Positions 23,379-33,233 of a stretch of DNA of 64,000 nucleotides are shown piece after piece. The notes under the pieces were generated by a model that was given only the letters and a program-made list of their open reading frames with translations, searched no databases and had not been told where the DNA came from. The stretch comes from Spisula solida (taxonomy: Eukaryota; Mollusca; Bivalvia; Venerida; Mactridae): positions 1,302,001 to 1,366,000 of the forward strand of contig OX365948.1 in NCBI GenBank assembly GCA_947247005.1. Direction: 5' to 3'. Made by a program: the position numbers and the translations under genes. Positions within the stretch are counted from its first letter, which is position 1, and each line of letters starts with the position of its first letter.

Positions 23379-26300
23379 CAGGGTGACGAATCACGTGACT
23401 TTTTGGGGTTTACCGGTGCAAATTCATAGATGTCAACAAGCTCGGTAAGTGACGTTTTTTTGCAAATAAACGTTCTAAATGAACTTGTTTTTCATTTTCT
23501 CGTAGCGCATAAAAGACAGCTTACGCTGCTCGTCATGCCAATATTAAATATTCCACAAAACTCTACTTAATAAACACGCTTACCTTGGCCAAAATATGAC
23601 ATGTTGAGAATTCGCCGTAGACTGTATGCTGCACGCAACGTGCATTTATGATTTTTAAACATTTCATCGTAATTGAGTTGATTTTGTAAGGAGATAGTGA
23701 AGTCCAAAGTATATTTTGTATGCCAAAAGTGTTTGAATAACATTAAATGCATGTATGTTATAAAATGGAAACTTTGTGAACATTTCAAGTTTTGCTGTCG
23801 TAAACGTGATTAAAGTAAGATGCTGCTTGCAACGTGTAAACCATTACGGTTCAACTAATTATTCTGTTTGCAGTTATAAAGTCAATGTAACATATCCTTT
23901 ATGTTTGTTCAAGCCAATTCATATACATTGTATTGATTAATTTCAAGATATAACAGTTTCATGATTATAAAATTTCAGTGAGATATTTTTTAGTTCCTGT
24001 TATTTGTCTGTACTCCTAACAAAACATTTTTCACCCGATCGTCTTCAAACTTAGTGACAATGTTTATGGGCATAATATCTAGGTCAATGTCAAGTACAGG
24101 CCAAATCAGCCCAGTCCTTCTTGGGTAATGGTTTTTCAATAACTAAAAAAATGTGAAATTGGCCTTGTCTGTACTCTAGTTCAAACAGTTTTCATAGGAT
24201 CGTCTTCAAACTTGTTTACATTATTTATGGGCATTGTATCTACTATCTAGGCTAAGTGCAGTTATAGGGCGATTGTTAAGGCCTTCGTGGGTTATGGTCC
24301 AATAATTACCAAAGTAATTGACATTGTTCTCTAGTTCAAAGAGTTTTCATCTGCTTATCTTGAACGTTCGTGACAATGTATATGGGCATAATATCTAGGC
24401 CAAGTTTAATTGAAGGTCGAATCAGCCCATGCCTTCTTGGGTTGTGGTCCTTTAATTACCACAAAATGTGAAAATTCCCTTGTCTGTACTCTCATTCAAA
24501 CAGTTCTCAACTGGTCATCTTCAATCGTGTTGACATTGTTTATGAGCATAATATCTAGACCAAGTTCAAGTATAGTCCAAATCATCCAAGGCCTTCTTGT
24601 AGGATAGCCTATTAATTACCAAAAACAATGTGAAATAGGCCAAGTTGGATTATTTTGTGAAATTTATTTTCATTCACTATTCCCCAGGCGGGCGTATTTT
24701 ATGACATTTTGCTCTTGTTTATTAATAAAATGACCGTTTTGATATTATTTGAGGGCTAGGACACAGGACATAATCACTCATTAGCAATAAATGTAAATCC
24801 CAGATAACCAAAACTATCATCCATTCACCATGTTGTTACATTTTGATCATTAAATCATGATATATGGACAGGCACATTTTATAATATTAATTATTATTAC
24901 AGATGCTGTTGTAAAGAGCATTCCTAGCAGGCACCTGTTAGTGAAAATGGATGCTACCATTTGACTATTATTCTAGCTGGCTGGACAGTAACATGTTAAT
25001 CAATTGATGAAGCTGCGACTGAATATTACAAGCACTGGACTTACGTGATAGGTTAAATTTAACAGGATTAATTCATCTTTGTGCTGCATGAACGTTTATT
25101 TGAAGAAATATATATAAAATCCAATCAACAGAAATATTATGGCTCAGAGGGAATTTCTTGGAATTAATATGTTTGAAAGTTTACAACATGTACCCTTTAC
25201 ATTATGTTGTATTCCAACAGCTTTTAACAGTCTAGTCAATGTGCATACTCCACTGAAGGAGACCACTCACAAATGGCATTTGTGAATTAAAAGCTCTATG
25301 GCGAAAAAACATTAAAACTGTATTGCTATTAATTTTATTTATTACATGTATCGCAAATACTGATTATGTATATGTAACTTTTAATGTATAAATAATATGT
25401 TTGTCATTAAAAAGCTTATTCAAATACATAAACAAGTATCATATTTATATATCTCATAAACAAAGATGAACAGTTAAACTTCACTTAAAGGCCATCTCAG
25501 AACCTAAACCATTATTGTGTATGTTACTTTCCACGATTTCACAGTTGTATACTTCTAATATTAAGACCAAATCTATAATAAGTGCATTTTCAAAGTACCA
25601 ATGGCGGTCTTATTAGTGAGGTTTTACTGTGACACGTGGCATATATAAAACAGCAGTCTGTAATCTATTAGCTGCTGCAATGGTTAGTGCGCTGGATTTG
25701 TATCCCGGCAATCCGGCTGTGAACCGATTTCTAAGGGGCAATCTCATTATTACCCTTTCTTTTGCACGTAATAACATCATTGTCATCCGCTTATCACTAT
25801 CTACAAAAGTTAGCCTCACATACGAGTACATCTCCATGAACTCTCATCTGGTTTTCAACTGTCTCAATGAAGTGTGCAATTGCTACATGAACTGGCATCG
25901 GTTCAAGTATAGTCTCTATCATATCAATAGACACATTTGTCATGTTTGATTTTGCTAGTTTTTTCCTAGCTTCATTGTGCTTTCCTTCTTTTCCTTCCTT
26001 GTACACATTTCTCATGGTTCCTGTCAATACATGAGAAGAACCAACACAGAACACTAAGTGAGATGACTGAAACAGCTATCGACAGTGTCATGTTGATTGT
26101 TGTGGTCTAAGATTTGTTCAATTCCATATTGAATATTTTCATAAGCACCTTCTGTTTCTGTGTGTTCACACTTTGTGCAGTTTAATTAAGTGAAATAACT
26201 ACACACTGGTGGATATATTAAAGTAGGTTTTATTGATGATTTCAAAATCGTCATAACGGGTGTAGATTATTACTTCCATTTAACCGGCTCGTGACTTCAT

Positions 26301-26975
26301 CCATGGTGTCAACCATACGTTCTTAATTAGAATTGGGGACGTGACTGTAAACATCCTCCACATCCGACACAAAGACAACCATTATTTTCGTCGCTTTTCC
26401 ATGACATACTATCTGCAAAATAATTGATATTATTAGTTAGTAAATTCAATACTATGGATTACTAACTAGTATAAAGCTTGTGTTATGTTAACTTTTGTGT
26501 TTTAAAGGTATCCAAAGAAAAATTATCACGTTTACTACAGCAATCTCTAAATTCACGTTTACGACAGCATTTCTCCAAATGTCACTTTAATCATGCAGAA
26601 ACGTCAATTTATGATAAATAAAGATAGCCATATAATACATGAACGTATTCGAATGGTTTGATACACAGTTAACCTACTAAATACAACATTTTACGGTAAA
26701 CTGAAATGGGAAATGCAATTTCACGTCGCATGCAGCACGATTGTTTACATCAGTTTCTTTACTCGTCAATTTTGGCCAACGATTGCGTCCAAATTAGGAA
26801 GAGAATCCTTTAAGTTTGAACATGGTTAGAAGCAGAATGCTTATCTGTCTTTTATGCACTGCAAAATATTAAGAATCGTGTACGAACAATTAGAGATATT
26901 GGCAAAAAACAGGTCTTACCGATGACTTAGCTCCTTTCAGTATCCGTGCGTAAACCCCGTTGATTCGTCACTCTG
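23379..26975. mobile_element. Twin DNA transposon copy 2 (3597 bp, TSD ATTAT)
   Basis: Same sequence as copy 1 at an offset of 3617 bp. Differences I noticed: 20363 versus 23980, 21286 versus 24903, 23094 versus 26711, and one T in the last TIR (GTCACTCTG). Flanked by its own duplication, ATTAT at 23374-23378 and 26976-26980. The 20 bp between the copies are ordinary host sequence plus the duplications. Distinct target duplications show that it arose by a second transposition and not by tandem duplication of a block. Confidence 0.82.
24007..24647. repeat. Four diverged ~157-bp monomers inside transposon copy 2
   Basis: Counterpart of 20390-21030. Confidence 0.7.
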
Positions 26976-26980
26976 ATTAT

Positions 26981-27719
26981 GTACTACTTTTACTCTTGAG
27001 GTTAGACAAAAAATAAACATCAATAAAGCAAATTTATCGAAGCATGATCACAATTTTATTGAACATCTTGTTTATTGTTGGGGTCCTAGTAAATACAATA
27101 AGGAACAAACTCGTACAAATAAATACTTATAAAATATGTTTATGAACTTGTATCATGCAAAACCTCAATGGAACTGCAAACGGAAAGTAAAATGCCAACG
27201 TTTCTTGAACATATTTTAAAGTATACATTTGTCAGTCGTAAACTGAGTAAGAGTTTGTTTTCTGGAGTTGCATTGTAAGAATGATATACATTTTACCAAG
27301 TACCATTTGACAGTTTGTGTGTTTGTGAACGGGCAAGATTTGAAATGAAAGTGACGCCATGCTTCAATAAATTCACTTTATTGATATTTATTGTTTGTTT
27401 AGCTTCAGGGGTAAATACAATACATGTATATCGTAATGCTACGTTCACTGTTTCTTAAAATTCAATTTGAAGAAAAACATTTTTATTTTGAACTATAGGT
27501 TAGAGTCAGTGTTCTTAAACTGGTTATTTCTCAATGTTATCCATCTCAACCGATTACTGGTGTGGTGTGATGTAATCACATTGAAATTGGGTTATTTGTG
27601 CAACCTTTGTGGGGTTGAACATTGCGATAGCCGAGTGGTTGGTAAAATTTGTTTGTGCTCTTCTGCAACTTTGTAGGCTGCTTCAATTAGTTTTAAAAGG
27701 TATGCTATGTTGCTTCGTG
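26981..27719. other. Intron sequence of gene C after the twin transposons
   Basis: No exon recognised. AT-rich; the 69-aa open frame 27467-27676 has no support. Confidence 0.5.
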
Positions 27720-28196
27720 GGTTGTCCTTGTGATACGTGACGGTTCTCGTCTGTTTGTCCCTGTCCTAGTTATGATATCATGAGGTCTGTTGGAGTAGGT
27801 TGTCCTTGTGATACGTGACGGTTCTCGTCTGCTGGTCCCTGTCCTAGTTATGATATCATGAGGTCTGTCGGAGTAGGTTGTCCTTGTGATACGTGATGGT
27901 TCTCGTCTGCTGGTCCCTGTCCTAGTTATGATATCATGAGGTCTGTCGAAGTAGGTTGTCCTTGTGATACGTGACGGTTCTCGTCTGCTGGTCCCTGTCC
28001 TTGTTATGATATCATGATGTCTGTCGGAGTAGGTTGTCCTTGTGATACGTGACGGTTCTCGTCTGCTGGTCCTTGTCCTAGTTATGATATCGTAAGGTCT
28101 GGCGGAGTAGGTTGTCCTTGTGATGCGTGACGGTTCTCGTCTGCTGGTCCTTGTCCTAGTTATGATATCATGAGGTCTGTCGGAGTAGGTGGTCGT
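27720..28196. repeat. 78-bp minisatellite, about six units
   Basis: Units contain GTTGTCCTTGTGATACGTGA and CATGAGGTCTGTCGGAGTAG. Because 78 is a multiple of three, the minus strand stays open for 171 codons with a 26-residue repeat (TTYSDRPHDIITRTGTSRRE..). It ends about 80 bp upstream of the gene C YTRWGR exon and is antisense to it, so the frame is most likely a by-product. Confidence 0.9.
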
Positions 28197-28276
28197 GTTT
28201 TTGAAGCTGTTCAGTTTCATCTTTTATGTTGATGGTAGTGTAAACAATGTTATCATTTTCTGTATCTTTTGAACAG

Positions 28277-28345
28277 ATCACGGAGCTGTATACACACGAT
28301 GGGGTAGAAGCACGTGTCCTAATGGGACTGAGTTGGTATATCATG
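28277..28345 (+). CDS. Gene C YTRWGR exon
   Basis: 69 nt, acceptor GAACAG|AT, donor G|GTAAGT, phase 1-1. Encodes DHGAVYTRWGRSTCPNGTEL then VYH. Fully open. Confidence 0.8.
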
Positions 28346-29138
28346 GTAAGTAATTCATGACGACGTCACGTGTAATACGGGACTGAGCCGTGCATGTACC
28401 ACCGTGTCTCAGCGTAGTTTCGAGCGAGTGGATCCAATACGACAGATCATTGCGCTCCTTAACATGGTCGACCCATCCCCTCGGGCGTATAAAAAACCCC
28501 TCTCGTTGACGGCTGAGTTCTTCAGGTTTCACTTAGTTTTAAACTGATTGAGCGGTGAGATATTTGTACATAAATATGATGTACATGTATATGTATGACG
28601 ATTAAATAGGGATGTGTTCGGGTAACTGACCCACTTACAACGTGAATACTACGGTACGATAGCAAAATATGCAATTTTCGGTGTGTTTTCCAGAATTTTA
28701 GAAAACACTACAAATGCTATTAATAGGTCAATGCATCAAGATCAAGGAGCATTTATTATAGGTCATCCTAGGTCGAAATCCAATCTCATAGTTTTAAAAT
28801 TAAATTAATAATGAAGCAAATCATGACCTTGTCCATCAAAACAATCCACTTACCATGTATTGGCTCCACTCGCTCGCAAATACGCTGAGACACGGTGATG
28901 TACGCTTGTCTATTGTACCAGAATCGGCATATGCTGTTGTCATATACATGCAAGAAACGTTATTTGTATTTAAGAATTGTTGGTTCGGCATAATTAGGCA
29001 TATTTGGCAATTTATTATATCGATGTGCATTCACGTGTAAGTGAATGTATGTGCTGCACAAAAGTATGTATGAGTTTTCATTAGTGATTAAAACTGAAAG
29101 AAATATGAGTTTCATCAAATTATTTTATCTTCTTTTAG
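28346..29138 (+). other. Last intron of gene C
   Basis: GT-AG, phase 1. No further exon seen. AT-rich. Confidence 0.6.
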
Positions 29139-29683
29139 GTTATACGGCTGGTAAGAAATACAATGATCCTGGTAGTGGCATTGACAATCTATGCCTTCAC
29201 TATAGTCCAACTTGGGGAAATTATCAGGACGGATTTGATGGTTATAAAGGCAGTATCTACGGAACAGAACTTGATATGATAGAACCGAGTCACGTGTTTC
29301 CTCATCCGGTGAATAACAACGACCTGCCATGTGCGGTGTGCAAATCTACCAGGCAAACATCGATAATGATTCCAGCTCGTACTGACTGTAGTCCTGGATG
29401 GACATTAGAGTATACGGGTTACTTGATGTCTGACAGGGGTGCAGCTGGACATGGGTCTTACGTCACAGTCTGCGTAGATGAACTCCCAGAATTTCTACCT
29501 CATGGCGGCACTATTGATGATGGTCATGTATTGTATCTTGTTGAAGCACATGGTGGCTCTCTACCTTGTCCACCGTATGTGAATGGTCGCGAGTTAGCAT
29601 GTGCTGTGTGTTCCTTTGAAATCCACCAAAATGCTGATATAAACGTAAAAAAATGTGCATACTTATTGAGTCATTCTTTTTAA
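29139..29683 (+). CDS. Gene C terminal exon with C-terminal extension
   Basis: Acceptor TTTTAG|GT. Encodes GYTAGKKYND to ACAVC. The paralogue ending CTI-stop is here CSFEIHQNADINVKK.., ending at 29681-29683. The Cys before GSLPC is Gly, leaving an odd number of cysteines if the YTRWGR exon is counted. No AATAAA is seen just downstream, unlike B and D. Confidence 0.75.
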
Positions 29684-29887
29684 TTCTTTGTTGTATCAAT
29701 CTGTCCGTCAGTTTTGGTTCTGACGGAAATTGTGGTTGATATGGCAACCGACATATTGACAATAGCTTTAAACCGGTAGGGGACTTCTGTATTGCTTGCA
29801 ATTCAGTACGTCATATCTCGATTTGTTCAATTACGTCATTTTACTTAATGAAACTGGGTCACTCGTTTTAAGGGTTTCAGATTTTTT

Positions 29888-30360
29888 GTTGCTGAAATCG
29901 GGCCTTTCAACGTTTTAATACTGTTACTTAACCTTTAGACTGTAGGCTGCTAAAACTATGTAGTTCAGCAGTTTTACTGTTGTTACTAGGTCATTCAGCG
30001 TGGGCTTTCTGCCTTTTGTTTGCTGAATCTTTTCTATTCAGTTTTTAACAATGAGACTAGGGGCGTTTAATTTTCTTGGTCGGTAGTGTGTTTGGCACTT
30101 CTCCGTTTTAAGATTTCTTACAGCTAAAGCGGGGCAATATAGTCCTTTTGCTGTGGAAACTGGGTCATTTAGCTAGTTAGTAGGTCATCCGACTATACGG
30201 GCCTTTCAACGTTTTAATACTATTATTGAACTTTTGAGACTAAAGGCTGCTATAACTATGTAGTTCAGCAGTTTTACTGTTGTTACTAGGTCATTCAGCG
30301 TAGGCATTCCGCCTTTTGGTTGCTGTATCTTTTCTACTTGGTCATTCAGCTAGTTATAAT
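29888..30360. repeat. Direct duplication, period about 300 bp
   Basis: CGGGCCTTTCAACGTTTTAA occurs near 29899 and 30198, and CTATGTAGTTCAGCAGTTTT near 29957 and 30257. The copies are diverged, so this is an old duplication within a dispersed repeat; related words (complement of CTGAATGACCTAGTTTC) occur near 46620. Confidence 0.65.
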
Positions 30361-30593
30361 TTATTATACTTTTCGACAGCTTGGACTTGGGCGGATCTGC
30401 GCTTGTTTAGTTGGGCATTGTGCTTTGTGCGTTTTTAATGTTTTCTGTGCTCGGCTGGTTAAGTTGAGTGCTGCCTTCCCTGTCTGACTTAATATACTCT
30501 TTTTGCAATGAATATAACTAACTATGATCCGACTTAGACTTGTTACGCTAGTACCTAGAGTCAGGCTAATTTAAAAGTATTGTTATGCGCCAA

Positions 30594-30834
30594 TTAATTG
30601 AAACCACGGGGAATGGCGGGCATTTTTACTTTTGCTTTTTCAAACCCCTGGTAAAACCGGTAAATCCCCCGCAAAATGCCCCGCCCTATACCTCACTTGT
30701 GTAGTTTCACGGCCATATTTCCCCGCTATTTTGCCGATAACAAAAGCCCCGTTCTCACACATCGGAAATAGGAAAACAGGGGCATTTTACCGCTATCCAC
30801 CGCCCTTCTCGGGGTTGGGGCGTGGTTTCAATTG
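30594..30834. mobile_element. Possible MITE (AATTGAAACCACG inverted ends)
   Basis: A GC-richer segment of about 240 bp whose ends carry AATTGAAACCACG in inverted orientation, followed by G-rich similarity. No clear target duplication. Confidence 0.4.
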
Positions 30835-31127
30835 ACTGGTACAAAAACTGGATACAAATATGAATATGTTGTTGATTATATACACTGGGTACCAATAGAA
30901 GTGCACATGTTGCATTTTCTCATTTTCGGTCATTTTGGCTAGCCTGCCATTTCTCCATAAGTTAACATGGTCATTTTGGCTAGCCTGCTTACCAATAGAA
31001 TTACCGCTATGTGGTGTGCAGCACTTGTACACCGTACTAGGCTGGTGTTCTCATTATTGGAAGCTATTTGTTATATCCACAACTCTATTCACAAGAAGCA
31101 CTATGTCTTAACATTTCCGAATACTTA

Positions 31128-31160
31128 TAGTATAATATCCGCGGCGTTCCATAAGAACAA
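31128..31160 (+). promoter_or_regulatory. Promoter motif of gene D
   Basis: AGTATAATATCCGCGGCGTT then CCATAAGAACA, matching 15869-15900. It now lies about 440 bp from the gene D ATG because of the element at 31190-31557; without it the distance is about 85 bp, as in B. Confidence 0.55.
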
Positions 31161-31189
31161 TTTTATCACAAGGACAGGTTTAATTCATA

Positions 31190-31557
31190 TTAGAGAGGTT
31201 GCGAAAGTCAACGTGTAACGTGTACGTGTACGTGAATACTATTTTTGGGTCATTCGTCATCCAGGTATGTGTAGTTTCTACAAGTAACGGACGTGTGACA
31301 GACGAAAATATAATGTGTACTACGTCACACAGGTATGCGTATGCACGAGAAACCCAAGCTTTTCGCCGGTAGTCTCAGTGAGTTTATATAAACACTCATT
31401 ATCGATTCACGAAGAAATCATGTTACAACTTCCTTGTGATGTTACACGCACACGTTGTGTTTCGCAAGCCAATTTCAATTGCAACACGTACGTATACATG
31501 TACGGGTAGCTACACGTACACGTAGTCGTACACGTTCGAATCGCAACCTCTCTATTA
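31190..31557. mobile_element. Inverted-repeat MITE in the gene D 5' region
   Basis: Ends carry AGAGAGGTTGCGA in inverted orientation, with ATT (or ATTA) on both sides, a 3-4-bp target duplication. The interior is rich in ACGTGTACGTG words. Its removal makes the gene D upstream region colinear with that of B. Confidence 0.55.
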
Positions 31558-31581
31558 TCTGCCGGAGGACACGCGTACACT

Positions 31582-31795
31582 ATGCTTCTGGCAATTTTAC
31601 TCTTTGTGGCAATTCAAAGCGTGACTGCAGATGGTGATGCTGAGGAGAAGCGGTTACTTTTACATAGTGGTGATGATATAGCAAGTGAGTTGATGACACT
31701 GAAAGCAGAACTGGCAACAACAACAACGCGGCTTGAAAATGAGGTTGCCATGTTAACACAAGAAGTGAGTTCTCTAAAAGCGTCTCAACAAAATG
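31582..31795 (+). CDS. Gene D exon 1 (leader and coiled coil)
   Basis: 214 nt, phase 1, donor G|GTATGT. Encodes the signal peptide, EEKR and SELMTLKAELATTTTRLENE heptads. The 128-aa open frame running on to 31968 is intron read-through. Confidence 0.83.
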
Positions 31796-33171
31796 GTATG
31801 TATGCTTTAATATTGTCAGGTGTTCGTAATCTGTACTTGTCGCTTGGACGAAAGGGGGCAACAGAGTGCTTAATCTTAATCAGTAAAACTTCGCGTGACG
31901 TTTATGTTCAAAATCGTGTCATTTTTTGGCTTTATGAAAGAAATCCTCAAGATAAAAAGATAATATAGTGTTACAAATTGAGTGCGTTTGGTATTTAAGC
32001 ATAGAAAAAGCACATTCTTGTACAGATTTCACTCTTGTCCAGCCAATCAAAAATCAATCAATTTTTTACACGTGGCCACTATTTCATTATTCTATCTCCA
32101 AATTGAGCAGTACACATTTAAGGAATATATTAGCAAAATTGCTTGAAATATTGAAATACACATGTTTATAGATCATCGTCCCATTCCGGCGACATGTTAT
32201 ATATACTCTTCATATGCCTTAAAACGTTTATACGTTATGTCACGTGGAATAATTCATGGTAGGTAATGAAAATATGCTTAGCTTAGTACGACTCCCCCGG
32301 AAAAATAATAAAACCTACTACAAGAATACGGACTCCGCATATCCATATTTAACGTCTCATTTCGCCGGCTTAGAATAAGAAGGTCGTAAGTAAGTACTTC
32401 TTACGACCTTATAATACTCATGCATATTTGAAATCAGTATCTCAAGGCGCTTCTTATGAGCATATTTTCATAAAAATCGGTAATGTTGACCAATCTGAAG
32501 TTTTAAAAGCTTGTTTTCCCATAAGTAAAGAGTAGTTTTCAGAAAGTTTGTTCTTGTTTTCTCAAAATATTGGTTTTGTACTTACGACCTTCTAATTCTA
32601 AGCCAGCGATATATGGTTTTAAAGTTAGAGATCAAACTTGGTTCATACTTATGTAAATGTGTATGATAAATATGCCTTTTGTTTTTAACAGCAAGTGAGA
32701 TTTCGATGCTCAAAGCTGAATTAGTCACCAGTACTAAGCGATTTGAAAACGAAGTGTCTGCCTTGACCCAGGAACTGAATTCTCTCAAAGTGTCTCAACA
32801 AAACGGTATTTAAATAGTTTATATTGCATTGTCGTTGTGGTGTTATAGATTAGCACAATTAACATGTCATCGTTGAATATCCGTGCTTATCTGTTGTCCA
32901 ATCATAGTTGCTATTTAAACTAATTAAATCATTCTTACGGTACGAAAACTCACGATGATTAATTAGTTACAGGTCAAATGTGCTCACCTATAAGTTCTGT
33001 AAGACCGTACGTAGTATTATCACCACCTGTGATATATTGTATTACATTGCTTTCATTTTATGGCATCCCTTAGTTCAAACCGAATAACATATATACATGT
33101 GTAGTACAATAATGTCCGATGTGATCAAATCGAATTAAAATGTTTTCGTTAGGTGGACACTAGCCAATGAT

Positions 33172-33233
<62 letters not shown>

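Larger units (their letters stand above)
18967..29683 (+). pseudogene. Gene C: family member with broken leader, displaced promoter and stop-loss
   Basis: Leader exon 18967-19158, YTRWGR exon 28277-28345 and terminal exon 29139-29683. Against paralogues the leader lacks 19 nt, which shifts the frame so that TAG (19054-19056) ends translation after 29 codons. The two 3' exons are open with good splice sites. In the terminal exon the usual AHCGSLPC reads AHGGSLPC, and the normal stop TAA corresponds to GAA, adding about 21 residues up to 29683. The intron of 9.1 kb holds two 3597-bp transposons and a minisatellite. The promoter is 3 kb away from the leader. Together this says the locus has lost its original expression. 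A different, unseen first exon could still feed the intact 3' exons, so complete death is not proven. Confidence 0.65.
29684..31127. other. Intergenic stretch between C and D with local duplication and dispersed repeats
   Basis: Contains a roughly 300-bp direct duplication (29888-30360), a minus-strand copy of the dispersed AATGCC family near 30390-30480 and a GC-richer inverted-repeat segment (30594-30834). No coding exon recognised. Confidence 0.5.

Noticed and set aside
27705..28220. 171-codon Arg/Thr-rich minus-strand protein
   Set aside because: By-product of the 78-bp minisatellite inside an intron of the opposite strand.
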